A stretch of DNA of 64,000 nucleotides. Origin: Nocardiopsis algeriensis. GTDB lineage: Bacteria; Actinomycetota; Actinomycetes; Streptosporangiales; Streptosporangiaceae. A model generated the notes under the pieces. The model did not search any database. It saw only the letters and a list, made by a program, of their open reading frames with translations, and was not told the origin of the DNA. Shown in pieces: positions 45,852 through 53,750 of this stretch; positions within the stretch are counted from its first letter, which is position 1; each line of letters starts with the position of its first letter. The stretch lies in NCBI RefSeq assembly GCF_014203695.1, contig NZ_JACHJO010000012.1:1-64000 (forward strand), written 5' to 3'. Position numbers and translations under genes: made by a program.

Positions 45852-46925
45852 ATGACCACCACCTCCACCTCCTCGAACGCCGTCGAGGCACCCGCGCCCC
45901 CCGCCCGGCCCCGCGGGTGGCGGGCGCTCCCCTCCCCGGTCCGCCACCTGCTGCTGGCCGCGCTCGGGCTCGCCGTCTTCACCGGGTTCCTCCTGGTGAC
46001 CGGCGACCTCACCGCCCTGCGCATGGCGGCGGTCGGCTACACGATGCTCTCCATCGCGGGGCTCCAGCTCCTCGTCGGCGGCAGCGGCCAGGTGTCGCTG
46101 GGCCACGGCGCCTTCATGATGATCGGCGCCTACACGACGGCACTGCTGGTCATCCACATGCCGATGCTGCCGCTGGCGGCCGACCTCCTGCTGGTCGTCC
46201 TCGTCGCGGTCGTGGCGGGCATCGCCGTCGGCGCCGCCACCGCGCGCCTGCACGGCCCCTACCTCGCCGGCGCCACCCTGATCCTGGCCGTGGGCCTGCC
46301 CGGACTGGCCCACCGCTACCACGAGGTGCTCGGCGGCAGCAACGGCCTCACCATCCGCACGGCGGGCGCGCCGCCCTTCCTCCAGGGAGTCGTCACCAAC
46401 AGCGAGTGGAAGGCCCTCGTCGTCTGGACGACGGTGCTCCTGGCCATGGCGCTGCTGGCGACCGTCAACAGCGGCCGGCTCGGCCGGCGCCTGCGCGCCA
46501 TCCGCGACGACGAGAACGCGGCCGCGATGGCCGGCATCCCCGTCGGCCGGACGAAGGTCGTCGCCTTCGTCATCGCCTCCGCCGCCGGAGGCCTGGCCGG
46601 GGGCCTCCAGGCCTACGTCCTCGGCACCATCACCCCGGGCAGCTTCACCCTCGCCCTGTCCCTGACCCTGATCGCCGCCCTCGTGCTCGGCGGCATCAGC
46701 AGCATGTGGGGCGCGCTGTGGGCCGGCCTGGCCGTCGTCTACCTGGAGATCTGGGCCTCCGACGCCACCCGGGCCCTCAACCTGGACCGCGACGTGGAGA
46801 ACAACCTCCCCGTCGTCGTCTTCGGTGTCCTGCTCATCCTCATCCTCCGCTTCTGGCCCCTCGGGGTCCACGGAGCGGTCCAGCGCCTTACCGCCCCGCT
46901 CCGCAAGAAGTCCGCCCCCCGTTGA
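45852..46925 (+). CDS. branched-chain amino-acid-type ABC permease (LivM-like)
   Basis: 357 residues with nine or so membrane helices. LivM landmarks: GYTMLSIAGLQLLVGGSGQV, SLGHGAFMMIGAYTTALLV, the coupling segment GRRLRAIRDDENAAAMAGIP and ALVLGGISSMWGALWAGLAV. A hydrophilic N-terminal head of about 30 residues (SNAVEAPAPPARPRGWRALP) precedes the first helix. ATG 45852 lies 5 bases after livH. It is the heterodimer partner of LivH. Confidence 0.92.
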   Translation: MTTTSTSSNAVEAPAPPARPRGWRALPSPVRHLLLAALGLAVFTGFLLVTGDLTALRMAAVGYTMLSIAGLQLLVGGSGQVSLGHGAFMMIGAYTTALLVIHMPMLPLAADLLLVVLVAVVAGIAVGAATARLHGPYLAGATLILAVGLPGLAHRYHEVLGGSNGLTIRTAGAPPFLQGVVTNSEWKALVVWTTVLLAMALLATVNSGRLGRRLRAIRDDENAAAMAGIPVGRTKVVAFVIASAAGGLAGGLQAYVLGTITPGSFTLALSLTLIAALVLGGISSMWGALWAGLAVVYLEIWASDATRALNLDRDVENNLPVVVFGVLLILILRFWPLGVHGAVQRLTAPLRKKSAPR

Positions 46926-46939
46926 AGGAGAGACCCGAG

Positions 46940-48250
46940 ATGAAGAAACAAGCGGGCGCAATCGCACTCGCCCTCACCCTGACGGCCACCGCCTGCACCG
47001 GTGCAGGCGAGGTCGCCGAATCCGACGCGGCCGACCTCGACGTGTCGACCGGTGTGACCGACGACAGCATCATCATCGGCACCCACCAGCCCCTGACCGG
47101 CCCCGCCGCTCCCGGATACATGTCCATCTCCCTGGGGGCGAGGGCGGTGTTCGACCACGTCAACGCACAGGGCGGCGTGAACGGCCGCACCATCGACTAC
47201 CGGGTCGAGGACGACGTCTACGACCCGGCGCAGACCATCGACGTGACCCGTCAGCTGGTCATCGAGGACGAGATCTTCGCGATGATGGGCGGCCTGGGAA
47301 CCCCCACCCACAGCGGTGTCCTCGACTACCTGAACGACGAGGGCGTCCCCGACGTCTTCCCGTCCTCGGGCGCCCTGGCCTGGAACAACCCCGAAGAGCA
47401 CCCGCTGACCTACGGCTGGCAGACCGACTACACCAAGGAAGCCAAGATCCAGGGTCAGTACATCGCCGACAACTTCGAGGGCCAGGCGGTCGGCTACCTG
47501 TTCCAGAACGACGACGTCGGCGAGGACTCCCAGGCGGGCCTGGACCAGTACCTGGCCGACACGGTCGTGGCGCGCGAGCACTACGAGTCCGAGGTCACGG
47601 ACCTGAGCGCCCAGCTCTCCTCCCTGAAGGACGCGGAGGCCGAGGTCGTCGTCTGCTCCTGCATCCCGGCCTTCGTCGCCCTGGCCATGCTGGAGGCGGC
47701 GAGCATCGGCTACGAGCCGCAGTGGGTCCTGTCCAGCATCGGCGGCGACACCGCGACGCTCCAGGCGCTGCTCGCGAACTTCACCAAGGACACCGACGCG
47801 GAGGACGTGCCCGCGGACGCGTTCCTGGACGGCGTGCTGATCACCAGCTACATGCCGCGTGTGGAGGACCAGGAGGACGAGTGGTCCCAGTTCTTCAACG
47901 CGGTCTGGGAGGAGTACGGCGACGGCGGTCCCCTCACCAACACCCACGTGTTCGGCATGACCCAGGCGGTCATGTTCTCCCAGGTCCTGAAGTCGGCGGG
48001 TGAGGACCTCACCCGCCAGAGCCTGATCGACGCCCTCCACACCCAGGAGTGGCAGGGCCCGAGCCCGGTTCCGTTCTCCTCGACCGAGGACGACCGCGGC
48101 GGCCACCAGGGTGTGTACGTCCTGCGCTACAACGCGGGCGGCGAGATCGAGATGGTCCAGGACCCGATGGTCACCGACCGCGAGGGCGGTCCGATCGAGG
48201 CCACGGACTACGAGCCGCTGCCCCCGACGGAGCTGGACTTCCACGACTGA
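46940..48250 (+). CDS. ABC transporter substrate-binding lipoprotein (LivK/amide type)
   Basis: 436 residues. A short signal (KKQAGAIALALTLTATAC) ends in a lipobox cysteine at residue 19, so it is anchored outside the membrane. The periplasmic-binding fold type I shows IIIGTHQPLTGPAAPGYMSI, INxQGGVNG-like VNAQGGVNGRTIDYRVEDD, MMGGLGTPTHSG, VGYLFQNDDVGEDSQAGLDQ and VLSSIGGDTATLQ. It captures the substrate for the LivHMGF importer encoded just upstream. The pocket residues do not match leucine-binding protein closely, so amides, urea or aromatic acids are alternatives. It is followed by a strong terminator. Confidence 0.9.
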   Translation: MKKQAGAIALALTLTATACTGAGEVAESDAADLDVSTGVTDDSIIIGTHQPLTGPAAPGYMSISLGARAVFDHVNAQGGVNGRTIDYRVEDDVYDPAQTIDVTRQLVIEDEIFAMMGGLGTPTHSGVLDYLNDEGVPDVFPSSGALAWNNPEEHPLTYGWQTDYTKEAKIQGQYIADNFEGQAVGYLFQNDDVGEDSQAGLDQYLADTVVAREHYESEVTDLSAQLSSLKDAEAEVVVCSCIPAFVALAMLEAASIGYEPQWVLSSIGGDTATLQALLANFTKDTDAEDVPADAFLDGVLITSYMPRVEDQEDEWSQFFNAVWEEYGDGGPLTNTHVFGMTQAVMFSQVLKSAGEDLTRQSLIDALHTQEWQGPSPVPFSSTEDDRGGHQGVYVLRYNAGGEIEMVQDPMVTDREGGPIEATDYEPLPPTELDFHD

Positions 48251-48264
48251 GTGACAACCGACTG

Positions 48265-48292
48265 AAAGGGCGCCGGCGTGCCGGCGCCCTTT
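48265..48292 (+). terminator. terminator of the transporter operon
   Basis: AAAGGGCGCCGGC and GCCGGCGCCCTTT form a perfect 13-bp stem with a 2-base spacer, 14 bases after the stop. Confidence 0.88.
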
Positions 48293-48905
48293 CCCATGTC
48301 CCGGTGTCCGGCGCTGCGGCCGGGGCCGACCGGAGACCTCGGGCCGCGCCTTCGCGGCGGGTCCGCGTGGTTGTCCCTGTGTCCTGCCTCGCGCCTTTCG
48401 GCACAGGCAGGGAGCCGTGCGGGAGAGGAACCGCACCAGGGACCGGAGGCCGGCGCCTCGGCGCCCGGCCGCGGAGGAGGGGAAGGACCGCCGCCTCTCT
48501 TCCCGGGCCGGAGACCCCGGATCCGCCCCCGGCAGGAGGCCCCGGTACCGGGGGCGGACGGGTTCCGGCACCTGCCGCCGCGCTTCCGGAGGGCCGGTGT
48601 CCCCGGGCCGTTCTGCACCGTCCCCTGCCGCCGGGCCTCGGGCAGCCGCCGGCCGCACCTTCCCAGAGGCGGGCGGAGGCGGTCCCGGTACACGCCTTCG
48701 TCCTCAGGCACCCGGGGGAGCGCCGTTCCCGCAGCCCCGGCCGGAAGGCCCTGACGCGCCACCGGGGTCTGGCCTGCCACCGGAGCCGAGGGGGCCGGAT
48801 TCCGCGGCCCCGGCCGGGGAAGGAGTGTCTGCCTGCCCGCGGCGCCGCGGCCGGGGGCAGCACGGGGCGGGCAGTACGGGGCGGCCCCCCTGCCGGACAC
48901 GCGAG
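48293..48905. other. GC-rich intergenic region, no supported gene
   Basis: About 610 bases between two convergent genes. Frames are open on both strands because of very high GC, but none has a ribosome site or protein-like composition; all are Pro/Arg/Gly runs. I see no repeat or RNA. Confidence 0.5.
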
Positions 48906-48943
48906 AGGGGCGGTACCCCGCCTTGCGGCCGGGTACCGCCCCT
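48906..48943 (-). terminator. terminator after the cutinase gene
   Basis: AGGGGCGGTACCC and GGGTACCGCCCCT form a perfect 13-bp stem with a 12-base loop, 15 bases beyond the minus-strand stop. Confidence 0.8.
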
Positions 48944-48958
48944 CCGGGCTGCTCTCCC

Positions 48959-49873
48959 CTAGTGCGGGCAGCTGTCCCTGTAGTCGGAGAAGTCCGTGCC
49001 GAAGCCGGTACGGGGCGGCGGGCACAGGAACTGGTTGTAACGGGTGTCCTCGTCCACGAACCGCTTCAGCCAGGAGATGCTGTACTTGGCGATGACGGTG
49101 TTGGAGAGGTTCGGGGCGAAGTGGCTCGCGCCGCGCAGCTCCACGTACGCCCGGTCCAGCGAGGACGGCAGGCTCTCGTAGAACGGGATGGAGTGCGTGC
49201 GCACCGAGGCGATGGCGTCGTTCTCGGCGCCGATGATCATGGTCGGCACCTGGAGGGAGGACCAGCGCTTCTGGGTGTGCCAGGGGGTCAGCGGAATCGC
49301 GGCCCGCAGCTCGGGGCGGTCCTCGGACAGGGCGAGGGTGCCGCCGCCGCCCATGGAGTGGCCCATCGCGGCGAGGCGGTTCGGGTCGACGCGGTCGGCG
49401 ACGGAGCTGTCCTCGGTCAGGTAGTCGAGGGCCGCGTCGAGCTGGCGGGCCCGGCTGTTGGGCTGGTCGTAGATCGTGTTGGTGTCGATGGTGAACACCA
49501 CGAAGCCCTGCGAGGCGAGCCGGGGGCCCAGCCAGGCGATGGAGGACTGCGTTCCGGTGTACCCGGGGGAGATCACGACGCCGCCGAAGGTGCCTTCGCT
49601 GCGGGTGGTCGGGTAGTAGATGGTGCCGCCGCCGAAGCCGCGCACCCGGAGCGAGGACACGGACGTCTCACTGGTGCTGAAGGGGCCGCGGAGGGCGGTG
49701 ACGCTCTGCTCGGTCGGGTTGGGGCCGCGTTCGTAGGGGTTCGCCGCCTGGGCGGGGGCGGCGGCGCCGGCCGCGAGTCCGATGCTGAGGGCCGCGGCCA
49801 TGAATATCCGGGCCACCAAGGAGCGGCGCGGGGGGCGCGTCTCCGTTTCGGGGGAGGGGGTCTGGGTCTGCAC
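48959..49873 (-). CDS. secreted cutinase / polyester (PET) hydrolase
   Basis: 304 residues. A signal peptide ends in PAQA at residue 43, giving a mature [10 protein letters not shown] start identical to Thermobifida cutinases. The alpha/beta hydrolase has Ser173 in GHSMGGG, Asp219 (IGAENDAIA) and His251 (GASHFAPN). Subtracting 43 gives 130, 176 and 208, exactly the TfCut2 triad. Oxyanion Tyr105 (SPGYTG), Trp198 (TPWH) and the disulfide pair Cys284/Cys302 are present. These enzymes hydrolyse cutin and aliphatic polyesters, and several degrade PET. One metal-site position differs: TfCut2 Asp204 is Arg247 here. The gene is alone, with its own promoter and terminator. Confidence 0.95.
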   Translation of the reverse strand: MQTQTPSPETETRPPRRSLVARIFMAAALSIGLAAGAAAPAQAANPYERGPNPTEQSVTALRGPFSTSETSVSSLRVRGFGGGTIYYPTTRSEGTFGGVVISPGYTGTQSSIAWLGPRLASQGFVVFTIDTNTIYDQPNSRARQLDAALDYLTEDSSVADRVDPNRLAAMGHSMGGGGTLALSEDRPELRAAIPLTPWHTQKRWSSLQVPTMIIGAENDAIASVRTHSIPFYESLPSSLDRAYVELRGASHFAPNLSNTVIAKYSISWLKRFVDEDTRYNQFLCPPPRTGFGTDFSDYRDSCPH

Positions 49874-49933
49874 GGTCCACCTTGTTTCTAGCGGGAATCC
49901 ACGCGCTTTTCACGGCACGCGGACCGGGGGGTA

Positions 49934-49959
49934 TTTGCAATGCGGCGTCGATGTGCAAA
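49934..49959. promoter_or_regulatory. inverted repeat at the cutinase transcription start
   Basis: TTTGCA (49934-49939) and TGCAAA (49954-49959) are perfect inverted copies separated by 14 bases, just downstream of the predicted transcription start. It is a candidate operator for cutinase repression. Confidence 0.4.
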
Positions 49960-49968
49960 GAAAGGAAC

Positions 49969-49997
49969 GCTGTACCGCATTTGCGTCCGACTGTAAA
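49969..49997 (-). promoter_or_regulatory. predicted cutinase promoter
   Basis: On the minus strand TTTACA (49992-49997) and TACAGC (49969-49974) are 17 bases apart, 95 bases before the cutinase start. This is a good housekeeping-type match. The rest of the spacer up to 50181 holds no gene. Confidence 0.5.
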
Positions 49998-50181
49998 GCC
50001 GTTGCCTTTCTTCTTTTCACTATGATGACGAAAGGGTGAATGTGCATCGGTTGGTTCACCAGTGCGCTGTGAGGGAGCGGGCACCCGCTGCTACGCTCCC
50101 CGCCGTGTTTGTCCGCCGGGTGCCGGGGCAGTGGGCCGTGTACCCGTCCGTCCCGGGGCGGTGGAAGAGGAGGTGAGAGCC

Positions 50182-50538
50182 GTGCCAGGCCGCAAGGAAC
50201 TGCCCAGTACTCTCCGCAGGTCCCCGGAGAAGGCCCAGCGCACCTGGATCGAGGCGCACGACTCCGCCGTCGAGCAGTACGGAGAGGGTGAGCGCGCCCA
50301 CCGCGTGGCCTTCGCGGCGGTCAAGCACAGGTTTCAGAAGAAGGGCGACCGCTGGGTGCCCAAACCCCGGTCCGGCACCTCGGACGACAACGACGCCGGT
50401 GTGGACGCGGCCTCCAGCAAGAGCCACCTGTACCGGCTCGCCCAGGACCTCGACATCAGGGGCCGCTCCACGATGAGCAAGCAGGAGCTGGTGGAGGCAC
50501 TGCGCAAGGCGAGCCGCCGGCAGGCGAAGCCGCACTAG
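50182..50538 (+). CDS. ChaB-like / Rho_N domain protein
   Basis: 118 residues joining two small DNA/RNA-type folds. Residues 1-62 match ChaB (RKELPSTLRRSPEKAQRTWI, then FAAVKHRFQKKGDRWVPK). Residues about 78-112 match the Rho N-terminal/SAP-like fold (HLYRLAQDLDIRGRSTMSKQ, then ELVEALRKAS). ChaB is named for a cation-transport regulator, but its biochemical role is not settled; the second domain suggests nucleic-acid binding. GTG 50182 has GGAGG 8 bases upstream and gives the family start VPGRKELP; an in-frame GTG at 50173 is possible. It is convergent with the P450 gene. Confidence 0.87.
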   Translation: MPGRKELPSTLRRSPEKAQRTWIEAHDSAVEQYGEGERAHRVAFAAVKHRFQKKGDRWVPKPRSGTSDDNDAGVDAASSKSHLYRLAQDLDIRGRSTMSKQELVEALRKASRRQAKPH

Positions 50539-50582
50539 TCGCCGGGAGCGCGGCCGCAGTGGCCGCGCGGGCCCCGGTGGAC

Positions 50583-50624
50583 CGCAGGTAGGGGAAGCGG
50601 TCCCTTCGCGGCCCCCTACCTGCG
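50583..50624. terminator. bidirectional terminator between chaB-like and P450 genes
   Basis: CGCAGGTAGGGG and CCCCTACCTGCG form a perfect 12-bp stem with an 18-base loop. It overlaps the P450 stop codon. Confidence 0.75.
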
Positions 50625-52013
50625 TCCGCGACCGGACCCGCGCCACCACCGGAGAAGGCGCCCCAGGATGTCGTCCTCCGACTCCTTCTCGTGCCCGGAC
50701 GTCCCGTTCCGCCCGGCCGTCCCGGTCCCTTCGCCCTTCGCCTTCTCGCCGACGGCGTTTCCCGGCCGGAAGAGGACCGGGAGAGCCTCCACCCCCCGCA
50801 CGAACGGTGACCGCACCGACCGCAGTTCCTCCGGCGCCACCGCCGACCGGAGCCCCGACAGCCGTTCGTTGAGCACCTCGACCGCGGTCGCCGCGATCAT
50901 CCTGGCCAGGTCCCGTGCCGGGCACGCGTGCGGGCCGGCACCGAACATCAGGTGAGCCCGGCTGCCGCCCGCCACCCCGGTCTCCTCCCGGCGGCCCTTG
51001 TAGACGGCCGGGTCCCGGTGGGCGGCATGGAACCCGATCAGCAGGGCGTCCCCCGCCCGCACCCGCGCGTTGCCCAGCAGCATGTTCTGGAGGGCGAACC
51101 GGGCGGGCAGGATCTGGAAGGGCGTGTCTGTCCACATGACGTGGTCGAGCAGGTCCTGGGCCGAGATCCGTGCGTCGGCGTACGCCGAGCGGATGCGCGT
51201 GTCGGTCAGCAGCGTGCGCATCGTGTTGCCGATGAGGTGCGTTGTGGTCTGGTGGCTGGAGTTGTTGATGAGTGCCGCCTGATGGGCCACCTCGTGCTCC
51301 GTGAGGCCGGCCGGGTGCTCCAGCATCCACGAGACCAGGTCGGCACCGGGCCTCTTGCGCTTGCGCACGACCAGGCCCGCGAAGTACTGCTGAAGGCGGA
51401 TGACCGCGTCCTCCGCCTCGCGCGGGTCCTCGCCGAAGATGATCGACGTGAGGTCGCCCAGCATGCGCCCGTAGCTGTCGGGGAGTCCGCAGAGCCGGTT
51501 GATCACGAGGACGGGGAGCGGATCGGCGTACTCCGCGATGAGGTCCGCGCTGCCCCTGGCGACGAACGCGTCCACCAGGTCGTCGGCGATCTGCCGGACC
51601 AGCTGCGAGGTCGCGCCCATGTCCAGCCTGGCGATGCTGTCCGCGATGGGGGCGCGCAGACGCGCGTGTTCGCTGCCGTCGGCGTACAGGGCGTTGGGGC
51701 GCCAGGACAGCGCGGGGCGGCCGGCCGACAGGTCGACGCGGCCCTCGGTGACCTCCCTCCACCGCCGGGTGTCACGGGAGAACAGGTGCGGACTCTGCAG
51801 GACGGTGAGGTTCTCGTGGTAGCCGAGGAGCAGCCACGCCGTCACACCGGACTCCAGCGCGACAGGGACCACGGGTCCGTGCTGCTCGCGCAGCCGGTCC
51901 CACCAGTCGTCGTGGTCACCGGAACCGCCGGTTTCGCCGGGGCCCCCGCCGAGCCGGAAGACCTCGACGGGACAACCTCCGACCGCTGATCCGTCGGGGG
52001 AGTGGAGAGTCAT
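50616..52013 (-). CDS. cytochrome P450 lacking the ExxR motif
   Basis: 465 residues. The haem-binding segment LMFGAGPHACPARDLARM supplies the thiolate cysteine (about 362). Two other P450 hallmarks are altered. The I-helix has NNSSHQTT (about 251-258) rather than AGxDT. The K-helix has DHVMW at 290-294, followed by TDTPFQILPAR, where ExxR is expected. Streptomyces CYP157 enzymes also lack ExxR (EQSLW there), so this may be a relative. The C-terminus has a polar ~50-residue extension ending RRWW-like (LLRWWRGSGRGRR). Start ATG 52013 lacks a ribosome site. No ferredoxin or conservon genes are nearby, so redox partner and substrate are unknown. Confidence 0.88.
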   Translation of the reverse strand: MTLHSPDGSAVGGCPVEVFRLGGGPGETGGSGDHDDWWDRLREQHGPVVPVALESGVTAWLLLGYHENLTVLQSPHLFSRDTRRWREVTEGRVDLSAGRPALSWRPNALYADGSEHARLRAPIADSIARLDMGATSQLVRQIADDLVDAFVARGSADLIAEYADPLPVLVINRLCGLPDSYGRMLGDLTSIIFGEDPREAEDAVIRLQQYFAGLVVRKRKRPGADLVSWMLEHPAGLTEHEVAHQAALINNSSHQTTTHLIGNTMRTLLTDTRIRSAYADARISAQDLLDHVMWTDTPFQILPARFALQNMLLGNARVRAGDALLIGFHAAHRDPAVYKGRREETGVAGGSRAHLMFGAGPHACPARDLARMIAATAVEVLNERLSGLRSAVAPEELRSVRSPFVRGVEALPVLFRPGNAVGEKAKGEGTGTAGRNGTSGHEKESEDDILGRLLRWWRGSGRGRR

Positions 52014-52430
52014 CGTGGGCGCGGCCCGGGCCGGGAGGACCGCTTCCCTCCCTTCGAGGAGACAAGACGTGCTGCGGGAAATGGGAGGGGAGGCAGGGGC
52101 ATATTCTCTGACCGCGGCATTGCCTGATCGCGGTGTTGCCTGGTCACGGCATTCTAGAAGGATGGCGAGCGGTCCATCAACAGATTCGGAGAAGTTCCAC
52201 TCTCTCTCCCGCGCATTCCGGATAAAGCCCTTATAATGCTTGTGAGTAGTTTTTGGGTTGATCTTCCGGTATTCGAAGCGCGAGGACGCAGCTTCCCCCT
52301 GCGAGTTTCCCACCCCGCAGCGACAGTTCCGGGGACCCTTGTGCGGGTCCCTCCGGCGGACACGGACAGTTGTTCGCAGCCTTCTCGGAGGCCCCCTTTT
52401 TTGTCACCGCCGGTCCCTAGTGTTCTTCCC
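52014..52430. other. divergent promoter region of P450 and SWIM operon
   Basis: About 417 bases containing an AT-richer block (52150-52260). It must carry promoters for the P450 gene and for the five-gene operon. TAGTGT at 52419-52424 stands just before GTG 52431 and could be a -10 for a leaderless transcript. No gene is seen. Confidence 0.4.
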
Positions 52431-53750
52431 GTGAGCGATCGATGGAGTACCGACGACGTATGGGCGCTGGCTCCGGACGCCTCCTCCCGCAAGGCGGCCC
52501 TCAAGGTGGCCAAGGACGGCTCCTGGCCGCAGCGGGGCGCTGTCGCCGCCGAGGCCGGCGGTACCGCCGCCGTCTGGGGGGAGTGCAAGGGGAGCGGGTC
52601 CAAGCCCTACCTGTCCGCCGTCCACCTGGACGACCCGGCCGGGCCCGGCTACAAGTGCAGCTGCCCCAGCCGCAAGATCCCCTGCAAGCACGTCCTCGGC
52701 CTGCTCGCCCTGTGGGCCGGCGGCGAGGTCGCCGACCGCGAGGACAGGCCCGAGTGGGTGGCCAAGTGGCTCGGCGGCCGTGCCGCCCGCAAGGAGCGGG
52801 CCGCGGGCACCGCCTCCAAGCCGGTCGACCCGGAGAAGGCCGCCGCCACCCTGCGCAAGCGTGAGGAGGCCGTCGGCGCGGGCATGGACGAACTCGGTCT
52901 GTGGCTGCGGGACCAGATCGACGCGGGGCTCGCCGAGGTGCCCAAGCACGGCTACGGCCACTGGGACCGGATGGCCAAGCGCCTGGTGGACGCCAAGGCG
53001 GGTGCCGCGGCCACACTCGTCACCGACATGCCCTCCGAGGCCCGCGGGGACCACTGGCCCGAGCGCGTGCTCGAACGGTTCGCCCTCCTCCACCTTCTGG
53101 TCGAGGGGTTCCGCGCCGGTGACGCGGCCGGCCCCCGCGTCCGGGGCGCCGTCCGCGCCCGTGCGGGGATCACCACCCGGGTCGAGGAGGTCCTCGCCGA
53201 CGGGGAGCGCGTGCGCGACACGTGGCAGGTGCTGGGCATGAGCTCCTCCTTCAAGGAGCAGACGACCACCCGCCGGGTGTGGCTGCGCGGCAGGAGGACC
53301 GGCCGCGTCGCCCTGTCGCTGAGCCACGCCCGGGGGGAGCAGGCGCCGCCCACCCCCTTCCGTTCGGCGTGCGAGACCGACACCGAACTGGCCTTCTACC
53401 CCGACGGTCACCGCGCGGCCCCGGCGGAGCCGCCCGAGATGCGGCCCTCGGGCCCGCCCCCGGGAAGCTCGGTCCCCGAGGCCCTCGACGCCTTCGCCGC
53501 CGCGCTCGCCGAGGACCCGTGGCTGGACGCCTGGCCCGTGGTGCTGGCCGACGCGGTCCCCGCCCGCGACGGCGGCTGGTTCCTGGCCGACGCCTCCGGG
53601 AACGCACTGCCGCTGGAGAGCGGCGACCCCTGGGAGTTTCTCGCCGTGACCGGCGGCAGGCCCTCCACGGTCGCCGCGGAGTGGTCGCCCCGCACGGGGC
53701 TGTCCCCCCTCACCGTGTGGGACCGGAACGGAAAGGCGGTGTCCCTGTGA
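52431..53750 (+). CDS. SWIM zinc-finger protein
   Basis: 439 residues; first gene of a five-gene coupled operon. The SWIM motif is C76-x-C78 ... C85-x-H87 (KCSCPSRKIPCKH), a zinc-binding fold that binds DNA or proteins. It is preceded by PYLSAVHLDDPAGPGYKCSC as in relatives. The rest is helical, then beta-rich, without catalytic motifs. GTG 52431 is chosen because the conserved DRWSTDDVWALAPDASSRKA begins right there; the open frame upstream is unsupported. Its stop overlaps the next start (GTGA). In other actinobacteria, as I recall, SWIM proteins accompany DUF5691, MoxR, DUF5682 and VWA genes. Confidence 0.88.
   Translation: MSDRWSTDDVWALAPDASSRKAALKVAKDGSWPQRGAVAAEAGGTAAVWGECKGSGSKPYLSAVHLDDPAGPGYKCSCPSRKIPCKHVLGLLALWAGGEVADREDRPEWVAKWLGGRAARKERAAGTASKPVDPEKAAATLRKREEAVGAGMDELGLWLRDQIDAGLAEVPKHGYGHWDRMAKRLVDAKAGAAATLVTDMPSEARGDHWPERVLERFALLHLLVEGFRAGDAAGPRVRGAVRARAGITTRVEEVLADGERVRDTWQVLGMSSSFKEQTTTRRVWLRGRRTGRVALSLSHARGEQAPPTPFRSACETDTELAFYPDGHRAAPAEPPEMRPSGPPPGSSVPEALDAFAAALAEDPWLDAWPVVLADAVPARDGGWFLADASGNALPLESGDPWEFLAVTGGRPSTVAAEWSPRTGLSPLTVWDRNGKAVSL

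Noticed and set aside
48278-48962. Several overlapping frames in the GC-rich spacer before the cutinase gene
   Set aside because: All are Pro/Arg/Gly runs without ribosome sites; none looks like a protein.
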